From: CAZEGV01 sp964511645
GTDB lineage: Bacteria; Bacteroidota; Bacteroidia; Cytophagales; JAAEPT01
Length of the DNA: 8,987 nucleotides
NCBI GenBank assembly: GCA_964511645.1
Contig: CAZEGV010000085.1
Span: 1 to 8,987 of the forward strand
Reading direction: 5' to 3'
This document shows, piece after piece, positions 1 through 5,796 of this stretch. A model generated the notes under the pieces. That model saw nothing but the letters and a program-made list of their open reading frames with translations. It made no database searches and was not told where the DNA came from. The position numbers and the translations under genes were made by a program. How positions within the stretch are numbered: the stretch's first letter is position 1; every line of letters begins with the position of its first letter.

Positions 1-391
1 CATAAAGATACAAAATTTTGGAAAAATAAACTACTCACCTTGCAACGGTCTTATATTGACTATAATCTACGTCAATTATCTTGTTTGTTTTTCACATTCT
101 CTTCGTTAAAATAATCTACCGTAACTAGTTATGCTAAATTATTTTGCCTTAATAATGCAAAAAACAATTCAATCTAATCTAGACGCATATTACGATCAAA
201 ATGGTATAACTACTTGCATTAGGGGGTGACGTGGAAATCCTTTATGATTTTTGTCATTTTGACAAACTCAATGCGACACAGATAAGCTCAGCATGACAAA
301 ATCATAAAGATTGGGAACAGAAAACCCGACCGCATGAGCCGTCCTTTTGGCGAATGGGGAAATGCCCAAAGAAAAACATAATTAATATTAC
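1..391. other. Non-coding region downstream of aroE
   Basis: No convincing reading frame is seen on either strand. The first 220 bases are AT-rich and hold only small symmetric elements: a 10-bp palindrome TAACTAGTTA (122-131) and a 6-bp inverted repeat ATTGAC/GTCAAT (55-60 and 71-76). Bases 225-315 carry the palindromic repeat listed separately. Bases 315-370 are richer in G and C than their surroundings, and I found neither a clean hairpin with a T-run that would end the leftward aroE transcript nor a tRNA-like fold. A minus-strand gene may begin just left of the window, because CAT at 1-3 reads as ATG on that strand, but this is only a possibility. Confidence 0.6.
240..309. repeat. Imperfect palindromic repeat, REP/MITE-like
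   Basis: The left arm CTTTATGATTTTTGTCAT (240-257) is the reverse complement of ATGACAAAATCATAAAG (293-309), apart from one extra T in the left arm. The similarity continues outward with one more bulge. Inside the left half there is a perfect 7-bp hairpin, TTTGTCA (250-256) and TGACAAA (260-266), so the same short motif occurs three times in alternating orientation. No T-run follows on either strand, which argues against a simple intrinsic terminator. It looks like a short dispersed palindromic element, but copy number cannot be judged from one window. It could also act as a poor terminator or an mRNA-end stabiliser for aroE. Confidence 0.5.
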
Positions 392-1135
392 TTAGTCATT
401 CCAAATCTCCCAAGCTTTTTCGGCTTGTAAGTGTAGCATTTCTAAACCATGAATTGCCTTAACTCCTTGCTCTCTACCTTTTTTCATAAATAACGTTTCG
501 GCGGGATTATAAACCAAATCGTACAAAAAATGCTGATTACCCATTGCTTCATAAGGAATATCTGGGCAAGCATCCATATTTGGGTGCATACCTAAAGGTG
601 TCGTATTAATAATCAAATGATGTTCTTCTATAATCGATGAAGTCAAATCCTCATAAGCGACACATCCATCTCCTGCATTACGAGACACGTATTGGTACTC
701 TATTCCTAAATCTTCCAAGGCTTTACGCACTGCTTTAGAAGCCCCACCAGTGCCCAAAATCAATGCCTTAATGTTTTTTAAATCTTTATTAATAAGTTTC
801 TCTAAAGAAGTTTTAAAACCATAATAGTCAGAATTATATCCTTTAAGACTACCATCTGAAAGAATTTTTATTACATTCACGGCACCGATATCTTCGGCGA
901 TTTCATCCATATCGTCCAACACAGCAATTACATTCTGCTTGTGAGGAATTGTAACATTAAGCCCTATCAAATCAGGGTTTTTACTAATCAACCGAGGCAA
1001 AGACTCTATTACTTCCTCTAGCTCATAGTTATCATATACAGTGTCCTTAATGTTTTCATTATTAAATTTTTCTGAAAAATATTTTTTAGAAAAAGAATGA
1101 GACAACGGAAAACCTACAAGTCCAAATTTTTTCAT
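392..1135 (-). CDS. aroE: Shikimate dehydrogenase (NADP+)
   Basis: This enzyme reduces 3-dehydroshikimate to shikimate with NADPH, the fourth step of chorismate and aromatic amino acid synthesis, in the cytosol. At 247 residues it is slightly shorter than the usual 270 or so. The shikimate-binding GFPLSHS segment is at residues 8-14. The catalytic Lys is K66 in NVTIPHK, and its partner Asp is D103 in GYNSD. The nucleotide-binding domain has GTGGAS at 128-133, an S-R pair at 151-152 that fits NADP preference, NTTPLGM at 177-183, and the C-terminal HGLEML segment with Gln237 that closes the active site. The ATG overlaps the stop of the upstream glycosyltransferase gene by 4 nt (ATGA), which supports this start and translational coupling. 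No key residue is missing and there is no sign of decay. Confidence 0.96.
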   Translation of the reverse strand: MKKFGLVGFPLSHSFSKKYFSEKFNNENIKDTVYDNYELEEVIESLPRLISKNPDLIGLNVTIPHKQNVIAVLDDMDEIAEDIGAVNVIKILSDGSLKGYNSDYYGFKTSLEKLINKDLKNIKALILGTGGASKAVRKALEDLGIEYQYVSRNAGDGCVAYEDLTSSIIEEHHLIINTTPLGMHPNMDACPDIPYEAMGNQHFLYDLVYNPAETLFMKKGREQGVKAIHGLEMLHLQAEKAWEIWND

Positions 1136-2409
1136 GATATAAATCCTTTACTACTCATTACTGTTAATAATTTTTGAGTTGTATTTTCCCAAGTTAATTT
1201 CAAAACATCTTTTTGGAGTGTTTCCACAGCTTTTTTATGAATCTTTTTATTCTTCAATAATTCTAAGACATGACCTGCCATCTTCCGCACATCCCAATAT
1301 TCAGCTACCAAAGCACCTGACAGTACTTCGGCTACTCCTGACTGACGAGATACTACAACTGGCACTGCAAACTGAACTGCTTCTAATGCTGACAAACCAA
1401 AGGGTTCAGAAACAGATGGCATACAATATACATCAGCTATTGCCAACAAATCATTAATTCCTTTTCGACTAAGATGACCTCTAAACTCCACTTTAGATTT
1501 TAATTCGATAGATTTTTTTACGATAGATTTCATCTCTGCTAACTCATCTCCTACTCCTGCTATTACAAATCTTACTTTTTGATTGGTGTTTAATATCTCT
1601 TTTGCAATTTTTAAGAAATTATTTGGTGATTTCTGGCTCGTCACTCGACCTATAAACACAACTACTTTTTCTTTAGTCTTATTTTCTTTTCTGTACGATT
1701 TTACAGAGTTTATTCCATTATGAACCACCGAAATATTATCCGACAAAATCCCATAATGATACTCACAAACATTAGCAGTATAAGCACTTACAGCAATTAT
1801 CAAATCTGCTGTCATCATCCCATGCCTCTCTATCTCATAAATCCAGCCTTTATCTTTAGGGTCGGCACCAGACCTGTCGTATTGTAATGAATGGATATGT
1901 AACACTAAAGGCTTTCCTGTTCGTTTCTTTAGCTCTACTCCTGCCAAGAAAGTAACCCAGTCATGGGCGTAAATCACATCAAAACTTTTCTGCATACCCA
2001 AATTAATCGCTTCATAGGTATACGCTAGTACTTTTTGATACATTTCGTCTTGTACCCCCCCCACAGGATAAAAATGCTCTATTGAGAAATTTTTAGTGTC
2101 TGTTCTTGTGATTTTTTCTTTTTTTAAATATGATGAGTTTACCACATTCCCGTAAGGAGATATAGATGGATAAACTTGCTCAACTACATCTAAAAACTCT
2201 TGATAGGTGTATTCTTGACTTACTTCTACTTGTTCTGTCAAAAACTCTTCTGCACCCTTTAGCACATCACCATCTTTTACATGAGGAGTAATTACAGATA
2301 AATCCACATGACTGTGCAATGCTTTTGCTATCCCTACACAAGCAATACCTACTCCTCCACTTACTTGAGGAGAAAACTCCCACCCTAGCATTAATATTTT
2401 AGGTTTCAT
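1132..2409 (-). CDS. GT-B glycosyltransferase, glycogen synthase-like (GT4/GT5 type)
   Basis: This 425-residue protein is a retaining glycosyltransferase of the GT-B fold, predicted to move a sugar from a nucleotide sugar to an acceptor in the cytosol. The N-terminus reads ILMLGWEF, followed by the sugar-nucleotide loop SGGVG (17-21), as in glycogen/starch synthases. YAHDW (147-151) and the LHIHSLQYDRSG segment (170-181) belong to the N-terminal domain. The C-terminal domain opens with GRVTSQK (254-260), whose Arg and Lys contact the donor phosphates, and has the E-x7-E pair E335/E343 in EPFGLSALE. The donor and acceptor cannot be read from sequence. Glycogen or another alpha-glucan is likely, and a cell-surface glycan is the alternative. 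It lies 30 nt after the FKBP gene and overlaps aroE by 4 nt, so the three are probably co-transcribed. No branching or debranching enzyme lies nearby to settle the role. Confidence 0.85.
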   Translation of the reverse strand: MKPKILMLGWEFSPQVSGGVGIACVGIAKALHSHVDLSVITPHVKDGDVLKGAEEFLTEQVEVSQEYTYQEFLDVVEQVYPSISPYGNVVNSSYLKKEKITRTDTKNFSIEHFYPVGGVQDEMYQKVLAYTYEAINLGMQKSFDVIYAHDWVTFLAGVELKKRTGKPLVLHIHSLQYDRSGADPKDKGWIYEIERHGMMTADLIIAVSAYTANVCEYHYGILSDNISVVHNGINSVKSYRKENKTKEKVVVFIGRVTSQKSPNNFLKIAKEILNTNQKVRFVIAGVGDELAEMKSIVKKSIELKSKVEFRGHLSRKGINDLLAIADVYCMPSVSEPFGLSALEAVQFAVPVVVSRQSGVAEVLSGALVAEYWDVRKMAGHVLELLKNKKIHKKAVETLQKDVLKLTWENTTQKLLTVMSSKGFIS

Positions 2410-2439
2410 AATAACTTTATTATTCAGAAAACAACTATT

Positions 2440-2940
2440 TTAATGTTTGTGACCGCCTTCACCATGTACATGCCCATGTTCAATTTCTTCTGCGTTTGCA
2501 TCTCTAATGTCTAGTACTTTTCCTGTAAAGTGTAAGTCTTTACCTGCTAAAGGATGATTAAAGTCTAATTTTACTGACTCATCACTAACGCTTAGCACAA
2601 TTCCGTCCATAGGAGTTCCGTCTTGGTCTTGAAGAGGAACCACATTTCCTTCTGCCAAGATATCGTATTTAATTTCTCCATCTACCTCAAATGTAGTAAG
2701 AGGAACATCTACTATCGCATCTGTAATTACCTCACCGTAAGCTTCTTTTGAAGAGATTTTAACTTCAAAATCTTCATCAACAGACAAGCCTTCTAAAGCT
2801 TCTCCAAACTTAGGGATCACTCCGTGAGAACCTACAAGGTATAAAAATGGTTGGTCTTGCTGTACAACTTCTACAATCTCATTGTTAGACTTAAGGGTGT
2901 ATATAAGGGTAACAACTTTGTTCTTTTCTACTTTCATCAT
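2440..2940 (-). CDS. FKBP-type peptidyl-prolyl isomerase, SlyD-like, with His-rich tail
   Basis: This 166-residue protein is a cytosolic cis-trans prolyl isomerase and probable folding chaperone of the SlyD branch. The FKBP part includes VTLIYTLKS (10-18) and PFLYLVGSHGVIPKFGEALEG (31-51). An insert-in-flap chaperone domain follows at about 68-125, starting from KEAYGE (65-70). The FKBP fold resumes with VKLDFNHPLAGK (123-134), a very typical SlyD segment. The last 15 residues contain five His (155, 157, 159, 164, 166), a short version of the metal-binding tail that binds nickel or zinc in E. coli SlyD. Met1 and Met2 are both possible starts and the choice is not decided. It is the first gene of the leftward unit and is transcribed divergently from the metal importer, sharing 175 nt of intergenic DNA with it. 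Confidence 0.92.
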   Translation of the reverse strand: MMKVEKNKVVTLIYTLKSNNEIVEVVQQDQPFLYLVGSHGVIPKFGEALEGLSVDEDFEVKISSKEAYGEVITDAIVDVPLTTFEVDGEIKYDILAEGNVVPLQDQDGTPMDGIVLSVSDESVKLDFNHPLAGKDLHFTGKVLDIRDANAEEIEHGHVHGEGGHKH

Positions 2941-2957
2941 CTTTCTTAATTATAATA

Positions 2958-2965
2958 CAAAGGTA
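2958..2965 (-). promoter_or_regulatory. Candidate -7 box for the leftward FKBP-GT-aroE unit
   Basis: On the minus strand this reads TACCTTTG, matching the Bacteroidota -7 consensus TAnnTTTG. It ends 17 nt before the FKBP start, which would leave a very short leader. No good TTG -33 element sits at the usual spacing of about 19 nt; the nearest TTG (plus-strand CAA at 2990-2992) is 24 nt away. The call therefore rests on the -7 match and position only. Confidence 0.45.
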
Positions 2966-2977
2966 TTGATAAATACA

Positions 2978-3021
2978 GTTAGGAAAAATCAATTTAACTT
3001 TTCTTACATTTTTTTCCTAAC
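2978..3021. promoter_or_regulatory. 11-bp perfect inverted repeat between divergent promoters, possible operator
   Basis: GTTAGGAAAAA (2978-2988) is exactly the reverse complement of TTTTTCCTAAC (3011-3021), with 22 nt between. The repeat lies upstream of both candidate transcription starts, so it should act as DNA rather than as an RNA hairpin. The arm cores TTAGG and CCTAA look like half-sites of DtxR-type operators, although the two centres are 33 bp apart (about three helical turns), so each arm would bind separately. Control by a metal-responsive regulator is inference. Confidence 0.5.
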
Positions 3022-3083
3022 AATTCAGTTATCTGTACAATCAAATACAATTCAAAAATATTTTCAAACTCATTATAAAGCTG

Positions 3084-3091
3084 TACATTTG
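3084..3091 (+). promoter_or_regulatory. Candidate -7 box of the metal importer operon
   Basis: TACATTTG matches the Bacteroidota -7 consensus TAnnTTTG. The upstream element is weak: TTTTC at 3061-3065 lies at an acceptable distance but is not a clean TTG. Initiation would be expected a few bases downstream, near 3095-3100, giving a leader of about 20 nt before the ATG at 3116. Confidence 0.5.
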
Positions 3092-3115
3092 TAGCAAAAT
3101 AAAACATTTTCGCTA
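3092..3115 (+). promoter_or_regulatory. Near-perfect inverted repeat abutting the first start codon
   Basis: TAGCAAAAT (3092-3100) pairs with ATTTTCGCTA (3106-3115) with a single bulged C and a 5-nt loop. It fills the whole space between the -7 box and the ATG of the first binding-protein gene. It could be an operator over the transcription start or a small hairpin in the leader. No known motif was recognised, and A/T-rich DNA can give such pairs by chance. Confidence 0.3.
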
Positions 3116-4039
3116 ATGAGTGTTTCTCAACTATTCAGAACAAGTGCTTTACTGGGGATTTTTTTTTCATTTTTTGCTTGTATGCCAGAACCTAACAATG
3201 GAGAAAATTCTAAAAAAGGTGAAAAGCTTAAAGTGTTAGTCACTACTAGCATCATACAAGAGGCAGTACAGAAAATACTAAAAGACAGTGCAGATGTAGA
3301 ATTAATAATTCCTATAGGTGCAGATCCACACTCTTACCAATTTTCTCCAGAAGATGCTATTAAATCCCATAATGCAGATATCATTATTGCTAATGGCTTG
3401 CATTTAGAACACAGAATGCGTGGCTTATTTCAAAATACAACTAGAAGTAAAACGCTTATATACATGGCAGATGGAGTGCCAATCTCTAAGCTTCGTCATC
3501 TCGATAATAAAGAAATAGATCCTCACATCTGGCTAAATGTACAATTATGGAAATCTTGTGTTAGCTATATGGCCTCCAGACTAGAGAAAGACACTGAATG
3601 GACTAATTATATTCAAAAAAATCTTGATGAATACCTAATTCAACTAGAACATATTGACATTACTGCCAAAAGAAGACTTAAAAGAATACCCGAAGAAAGT
3701 AAGTACCTGATTACTTCTCATGATGCTTTTGGATATTTCGGAAATGCCTACGGAATCAAAGTCCTTGGAATAAAAGGATTATCAACTACCGGAGAAGCTA
3801 GTATCAAGCATGTAGATAGCTTAGTATCTCTCATTACAGAGAAGAAAATAAAAACTATTTTCCCAGAATTTTCTACTTCTACCAAAGATATTAAGACACT
3901 TGTAGAGCAATGTCAAGAAAATGGTATAGAAATAAAGTTAGGTCAAGAGTTATATTCAATTTCAATGAAAGGACCTACAAATACTTACGACAGCTTGATA
4001 CTTCACAATGTCAACAGCATAGTGAAGGGGCTTCGATAA
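3116..4039 (+). CDS. Metal ABC transporter substrate-binding lipoprotein, TroA/ZnuA family, copy 1 (altered ligand)
   Basis: This 307-residue protein is a cluster A-I (TroA/PsaA/ZnuA) metal-binding protein of a Mn/Zn/Fe importer. It has a hydrophobic signal with lipobox FFAC and would be anchored at Cys22. Three family ligands are present: H72 in GADPHSY, H137 in DPHIW, and H202 in SHDAFGYF. The fourth, normally Asp in LYSDxMG, is Ile282 (LYSISM), encoded by ATT at 3959-3961. The rest of the C-terminal region is intact (NTYDSL, HNVNSIV), so this is substitution rather than truncation. It is roughly two-thirds identical by eye to the next gene, which keeps the Asp. It may bind metal more weakly, bind a different ligand, or act as an accessory. 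The start is chosen because it gives a complete signal peptide just after the candidate promoter. A run of nine T lies in the signal region (3159-3167). Confidence 0.9.
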   Translation: MSVSQLFRTSALLGIFFSFFACMPEPNNGENSKKGEKLKVLVTTSIIQEAVQKILKDSADVELIIPIGADPHSYQFSPEDAIKSHNADIIIANGLHLEHRMRGLFQNTTRSKTLIYMADGVPISKLRHLDNKEIDPHIWLNVQLWKSCVSYMASRLEKDTEWTNYIQKNLDEYLIQLEHIDITAKRRLKRIPEESKYLITSHDAFGYFGNAYGIKVLGIKGLSTTGEASIKHVDSLVSLITEKKIKTIFPEFSTSTKDIKTLVEQCQENGIEIKLGQELYSISMKGPTNTYDSLILHNVNSIVKGLR

Positions 4040-4055
4040 AAAACCACTTTTATAA

Positions 4056-4085
4056 TTGTTAGTCTATACTAATTTTTTATCTTTG
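4056..4085 (+). promoter_or_regulatory. Candidate internal promoter before the second binding-protein gene
   Basis: TTG at 4056-4058 and TATCTTTG at 4078-4085 are 19 nt apart, which is a close match to the Bacteroidota TTG-N19-TAnnTTTG promoter. Initiation near 4090 would give a leader of about 15 nt before the ATG at 4107. This makes the upstream in-frame ATG at 4056 an unlikely start. It suggests that the second binding protein, ATPase and permeases can be expressed separately from copy 1. Confidence 0.6.
4059..4072. promoter_or_regulatory. 14-bp palindrome between -33 and -7 boxes, possible operator
   Basis: TTAGTCTATACTAA has perfect 5-bp arms (TTAGT and ACTAA) around a 4-bp centre. It sits between the two elements of the internal promoter, where a bound dimer would block RNA polymerase. 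The TTAG arm starts resemble DtxR/MntR-type sites and the repeat at 2978-3021. No regulator binding has been shown, and the assignment is inference. Confidence 0.4.
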
Positions 4086-4106
4086 TGTAATCAAACAATT
4101 AATCAA

Positions 4107-5021
4107 ATGAAAAACTATTCCCTATTTATAGTTTCTTTAACCTTTAGTGTATTCTTTTTTTCTTGCACTCCTACTCAAACCGATAACAAAAGTACCAAAC
4201 TAAAAGTACTTACTACTACTGGAATGATTCAGGAAGCTGTACAAAAAATACTAAAGGACAGTGCTGATGTAGATGTAATCATACCCGTAGGTGCTGACCC
4301 ACATTCTTACCAAACCTCTCAAGAGGATTTAACGAAATTCCAAGATGCTGACATTATTGTTGTCAATGGATTTCATTTAGAAGGGAAAATGCATGATTTA
4401 TTCGAAAACTTAAAACGAACAAAAACAATTATTTATATGTCGAATGGAGTACCTGCTTCTAAAATCAGGCAGCTAGACCATATCGGAAAAGATCCTCACA
4501 TCTGGTTAGACGTACAATTATGGGAGGGATGTATTGCATATATGGCTTCTAAATTAGAAAAGAAAACTAACTGGACAGGTTATATTAAAGATAATCTTAA
4601 CGATTATTTAGACCAACTAGACAAAGTCGATGCTGATGCGAAAAAACGACTTGAAGCTTTACCTAAAGGCAGTAAATACCTGATCACTTCTCATGATGCT
4701 TTTGGATATTTCGGTATTGCTTACGGAATCAAAGTACTAGGAATCAAAGGCTTCTCAACTACCAGCGAAGCAAGCATTAAACATGTGGATGGTTTAGTAA
4801 AACTTATTACAGAAAAAAAAATAAAAACTATTTTTCCAGAAAGTTCAACATCTGCAAAAGACATCAAAACCTTAGTAGAAAGATGTCAAGAAAATGGCGT
4901 AATCCTACACTTAGGGAAAGAACTTTATTCTGACTCTATGGGAGCTAAAAACACTCCTACCGGCACTTATAGCGGAATGATTACTCATAACATAAACACT
5001 ATTGTGAATGAGCTCAAATAA
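4107..5021 (+). CDS. Metal ABC transporter substrate-binding lipoprotein, TroA/ZnuA family, copy 2
   Basis: This 304-residue lipoprotein captures Mn2+, Zn2+ or Fe2+ in the periplasm for the ABC importer encoded just downstream. The signal peptide ends in lipobox FFSC with Cys20 as the lipid anchor. All four ligands of the TroA type are visible: H66 in GADPHSY, H131 in DPHIW, H196 in SHDAFGYF, and D276 in LYSDSMG. A third-position His, as in TroA, rather than the Glu of PsaA, leaves zinc and manganese both possible. The frame is open back to 4056, but the ATG at 4107 begins a proper signal peptide and lies just after a good promoter, so it is preferred. The gene overlaps the ATPase gene by 14 nt. 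It is a tandem paralogue of the preceding gene and includes an identical 29-base tract (4686-4714 versus 3713-3741). Confidence 0.94.
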   Translation: MKNYSLFIVSLTFSVFFFSCTPTQTDNKSTKLKVLTTTGMIQEAVQKILKDSADVDVIIPVGADPHSYQTSQEDLTKFQDADIIVVNGFHLEGKMHDLFENLKRTKTIIYMSNGVPASKIRQLDHIGKDPHIWLDVQLWEGCIAYMASKLEKKTNWTGYIKDNLNDYLDQLDKVDADAKKRLEALPKGSKYLITSHDAFGYFGIAYGIKVLGIKGFSTTSEASIKHVDGLVKLITEKKIKTIFPESSTSAKDIKTLVERCQENGVILHLGKELYSDSMGAKNTPTGTYSGMITHNINTIVNELK

Positions 5022-5796
5022 AGATATTGCATTAGAAATTCATGACCTCACAGTAGCTTATGACAAAAAGCCAATACTCTGGGGGGTAGACCTTAGCCTA
5101 CCAAAAGGTGTCCTTTGTGGTGTAATAGGTCCTAACGGAGCAGGTAAATCTACTTTGTTAAAATCCATCATGGGTTTGCTTAAGCAACAAGGTGGTTATG
5201 TAAAAATACTCGATCAAGAGATTGACAAAGTGAGAAAACTAGTAAGCTATGTACCTCAACGAGAAAGCGTAGACTGGAACTTTCCTGCTTCTGTGTATGA
5301 TGTGGTAATGATGGGGAGATACGGTCAATTAAGACTATTACAAAGACCAAAAAAATCTGACAAAGAAATCGTGCTTCAAGCAATAGAAGACGTAGGAATG
5401 TCCCCTTTTATCAATCGACAGATATCAGAACTATCAGGAGGACAACAACAACGAGTTTTTATGGCCAGGGCACTAGCTCAGCAAGCTCAAATCTATTTTA
5501 TGGATGAGCCTTTTGCTGGTGTAGATGCCGCCACCGAACAAATGATAATGAAAGTGTTACAATCACTCAGGTCTCAAGGAAAAACAGTAATTGTTGTACA
5601 TCATGACTTACAATCTGCCTCACACTTTTTTGATTGGGCAATCTTACTGAACCAAAGGTTAATTACCTACGGACCAATACACGATGTATTCACAACAGAA
5701 CACCTTCAAGCTACTTATGGAGGAAGACTTACTCTTTTGTCTGATATCATTAACACTGTCAAAAACCAAGACTTCCCTATTAGATCCGATCATTAA
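5008..5796 (+). CDS. Metal ABC transporter ATP-binding protein (MntB/TroB/ZnuC type)
   Basis: This 262-residue protein is the cytosolic ATPase that powers metal uptake by the two permeases. Walker A is GPNGAGKST (41-49), the Q-loop Gln is Q84 in YVPQ, the signature is LSGGQ (142-146), Walker B is IYFMDE (162-167), and the switch His is H199 in VHHD. The segment PQRESVDWNFPASVYDVV (83-100) followed by MMGRYG is characteristic of Mn/Zn/Fe importers of this family. Length is normal. The start lies 14 nt inside the preceding gene and the stop shares one base with the next ATG (TAATG), so its translation is probably coupled to both neighbours. Metal choice cannot be read from this subunit. Confidence 0.96.
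   Translation: MSSNKDIALEIHDLTVAYDKKPILWGVDLSLPKGVLCGVIGPNGAGKSTLLKSIMGLLKQQGGYVKILDQEIDKVRKLVSYVPQRESVDWNFPASVYDVVMMGRYGQLRLLQRPKKSDKEIVLQAIEDVGMSPFINRQISELSGGQQQRVFMARALAQQAQIYFMDEPFAGVDAATEQMIMKVLQSLRSQGKTVIVVHHDLQSASHFFDWAILLNQRLITYGPIHDVFTTEHLQATYGGRLTLLSDIINTVKNQDFPIRSDH

Noticed and set aside
225..345. Possible riboswitch, because GTGGAAATCC and CCCGACCG recall parts of FMN or cobalamin elements
   Set aside because: The conserved blocks are not in the right order or complete, and no gene starts downstream on the plus strand; the region lies after the end of aroE.
1179..1457. 92-codon plus-strand frame inside the glycosyltransferase gene
   Set aside because: It is antisense to a well-supported gene and its product shows no family features. 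The same applies to antisense frames at 5180-5383, 5981-6235, 6287-6535, 6997-7200 and 7644-7877.
2882..3094. 70-codon plus-strand frame across the FKBP start and the divergent intergenic region
   Set aside because: Low-complexity hydrophobic product, overlaps a clear gene and two promoter elements, and has no recognisable motif.
3159..3167. Run of nine T in the signal-peptide region of the first binding protein as a phase-variable tract
   Set aside because: Phe-rich signals in AT-rich genomes often produce such runs (the second copy has seven T), and the frame is intact. No evidence of variation can be seen in one sequence.
4056..4106. In-frame upstream start that would lengthen the second binding protein by 17 residues
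   Set aside because: The extension is not signal-like, and it overlaps a good promoter. The ATG at 4107 gives a standard lipoprotein signal ending at Cys20.
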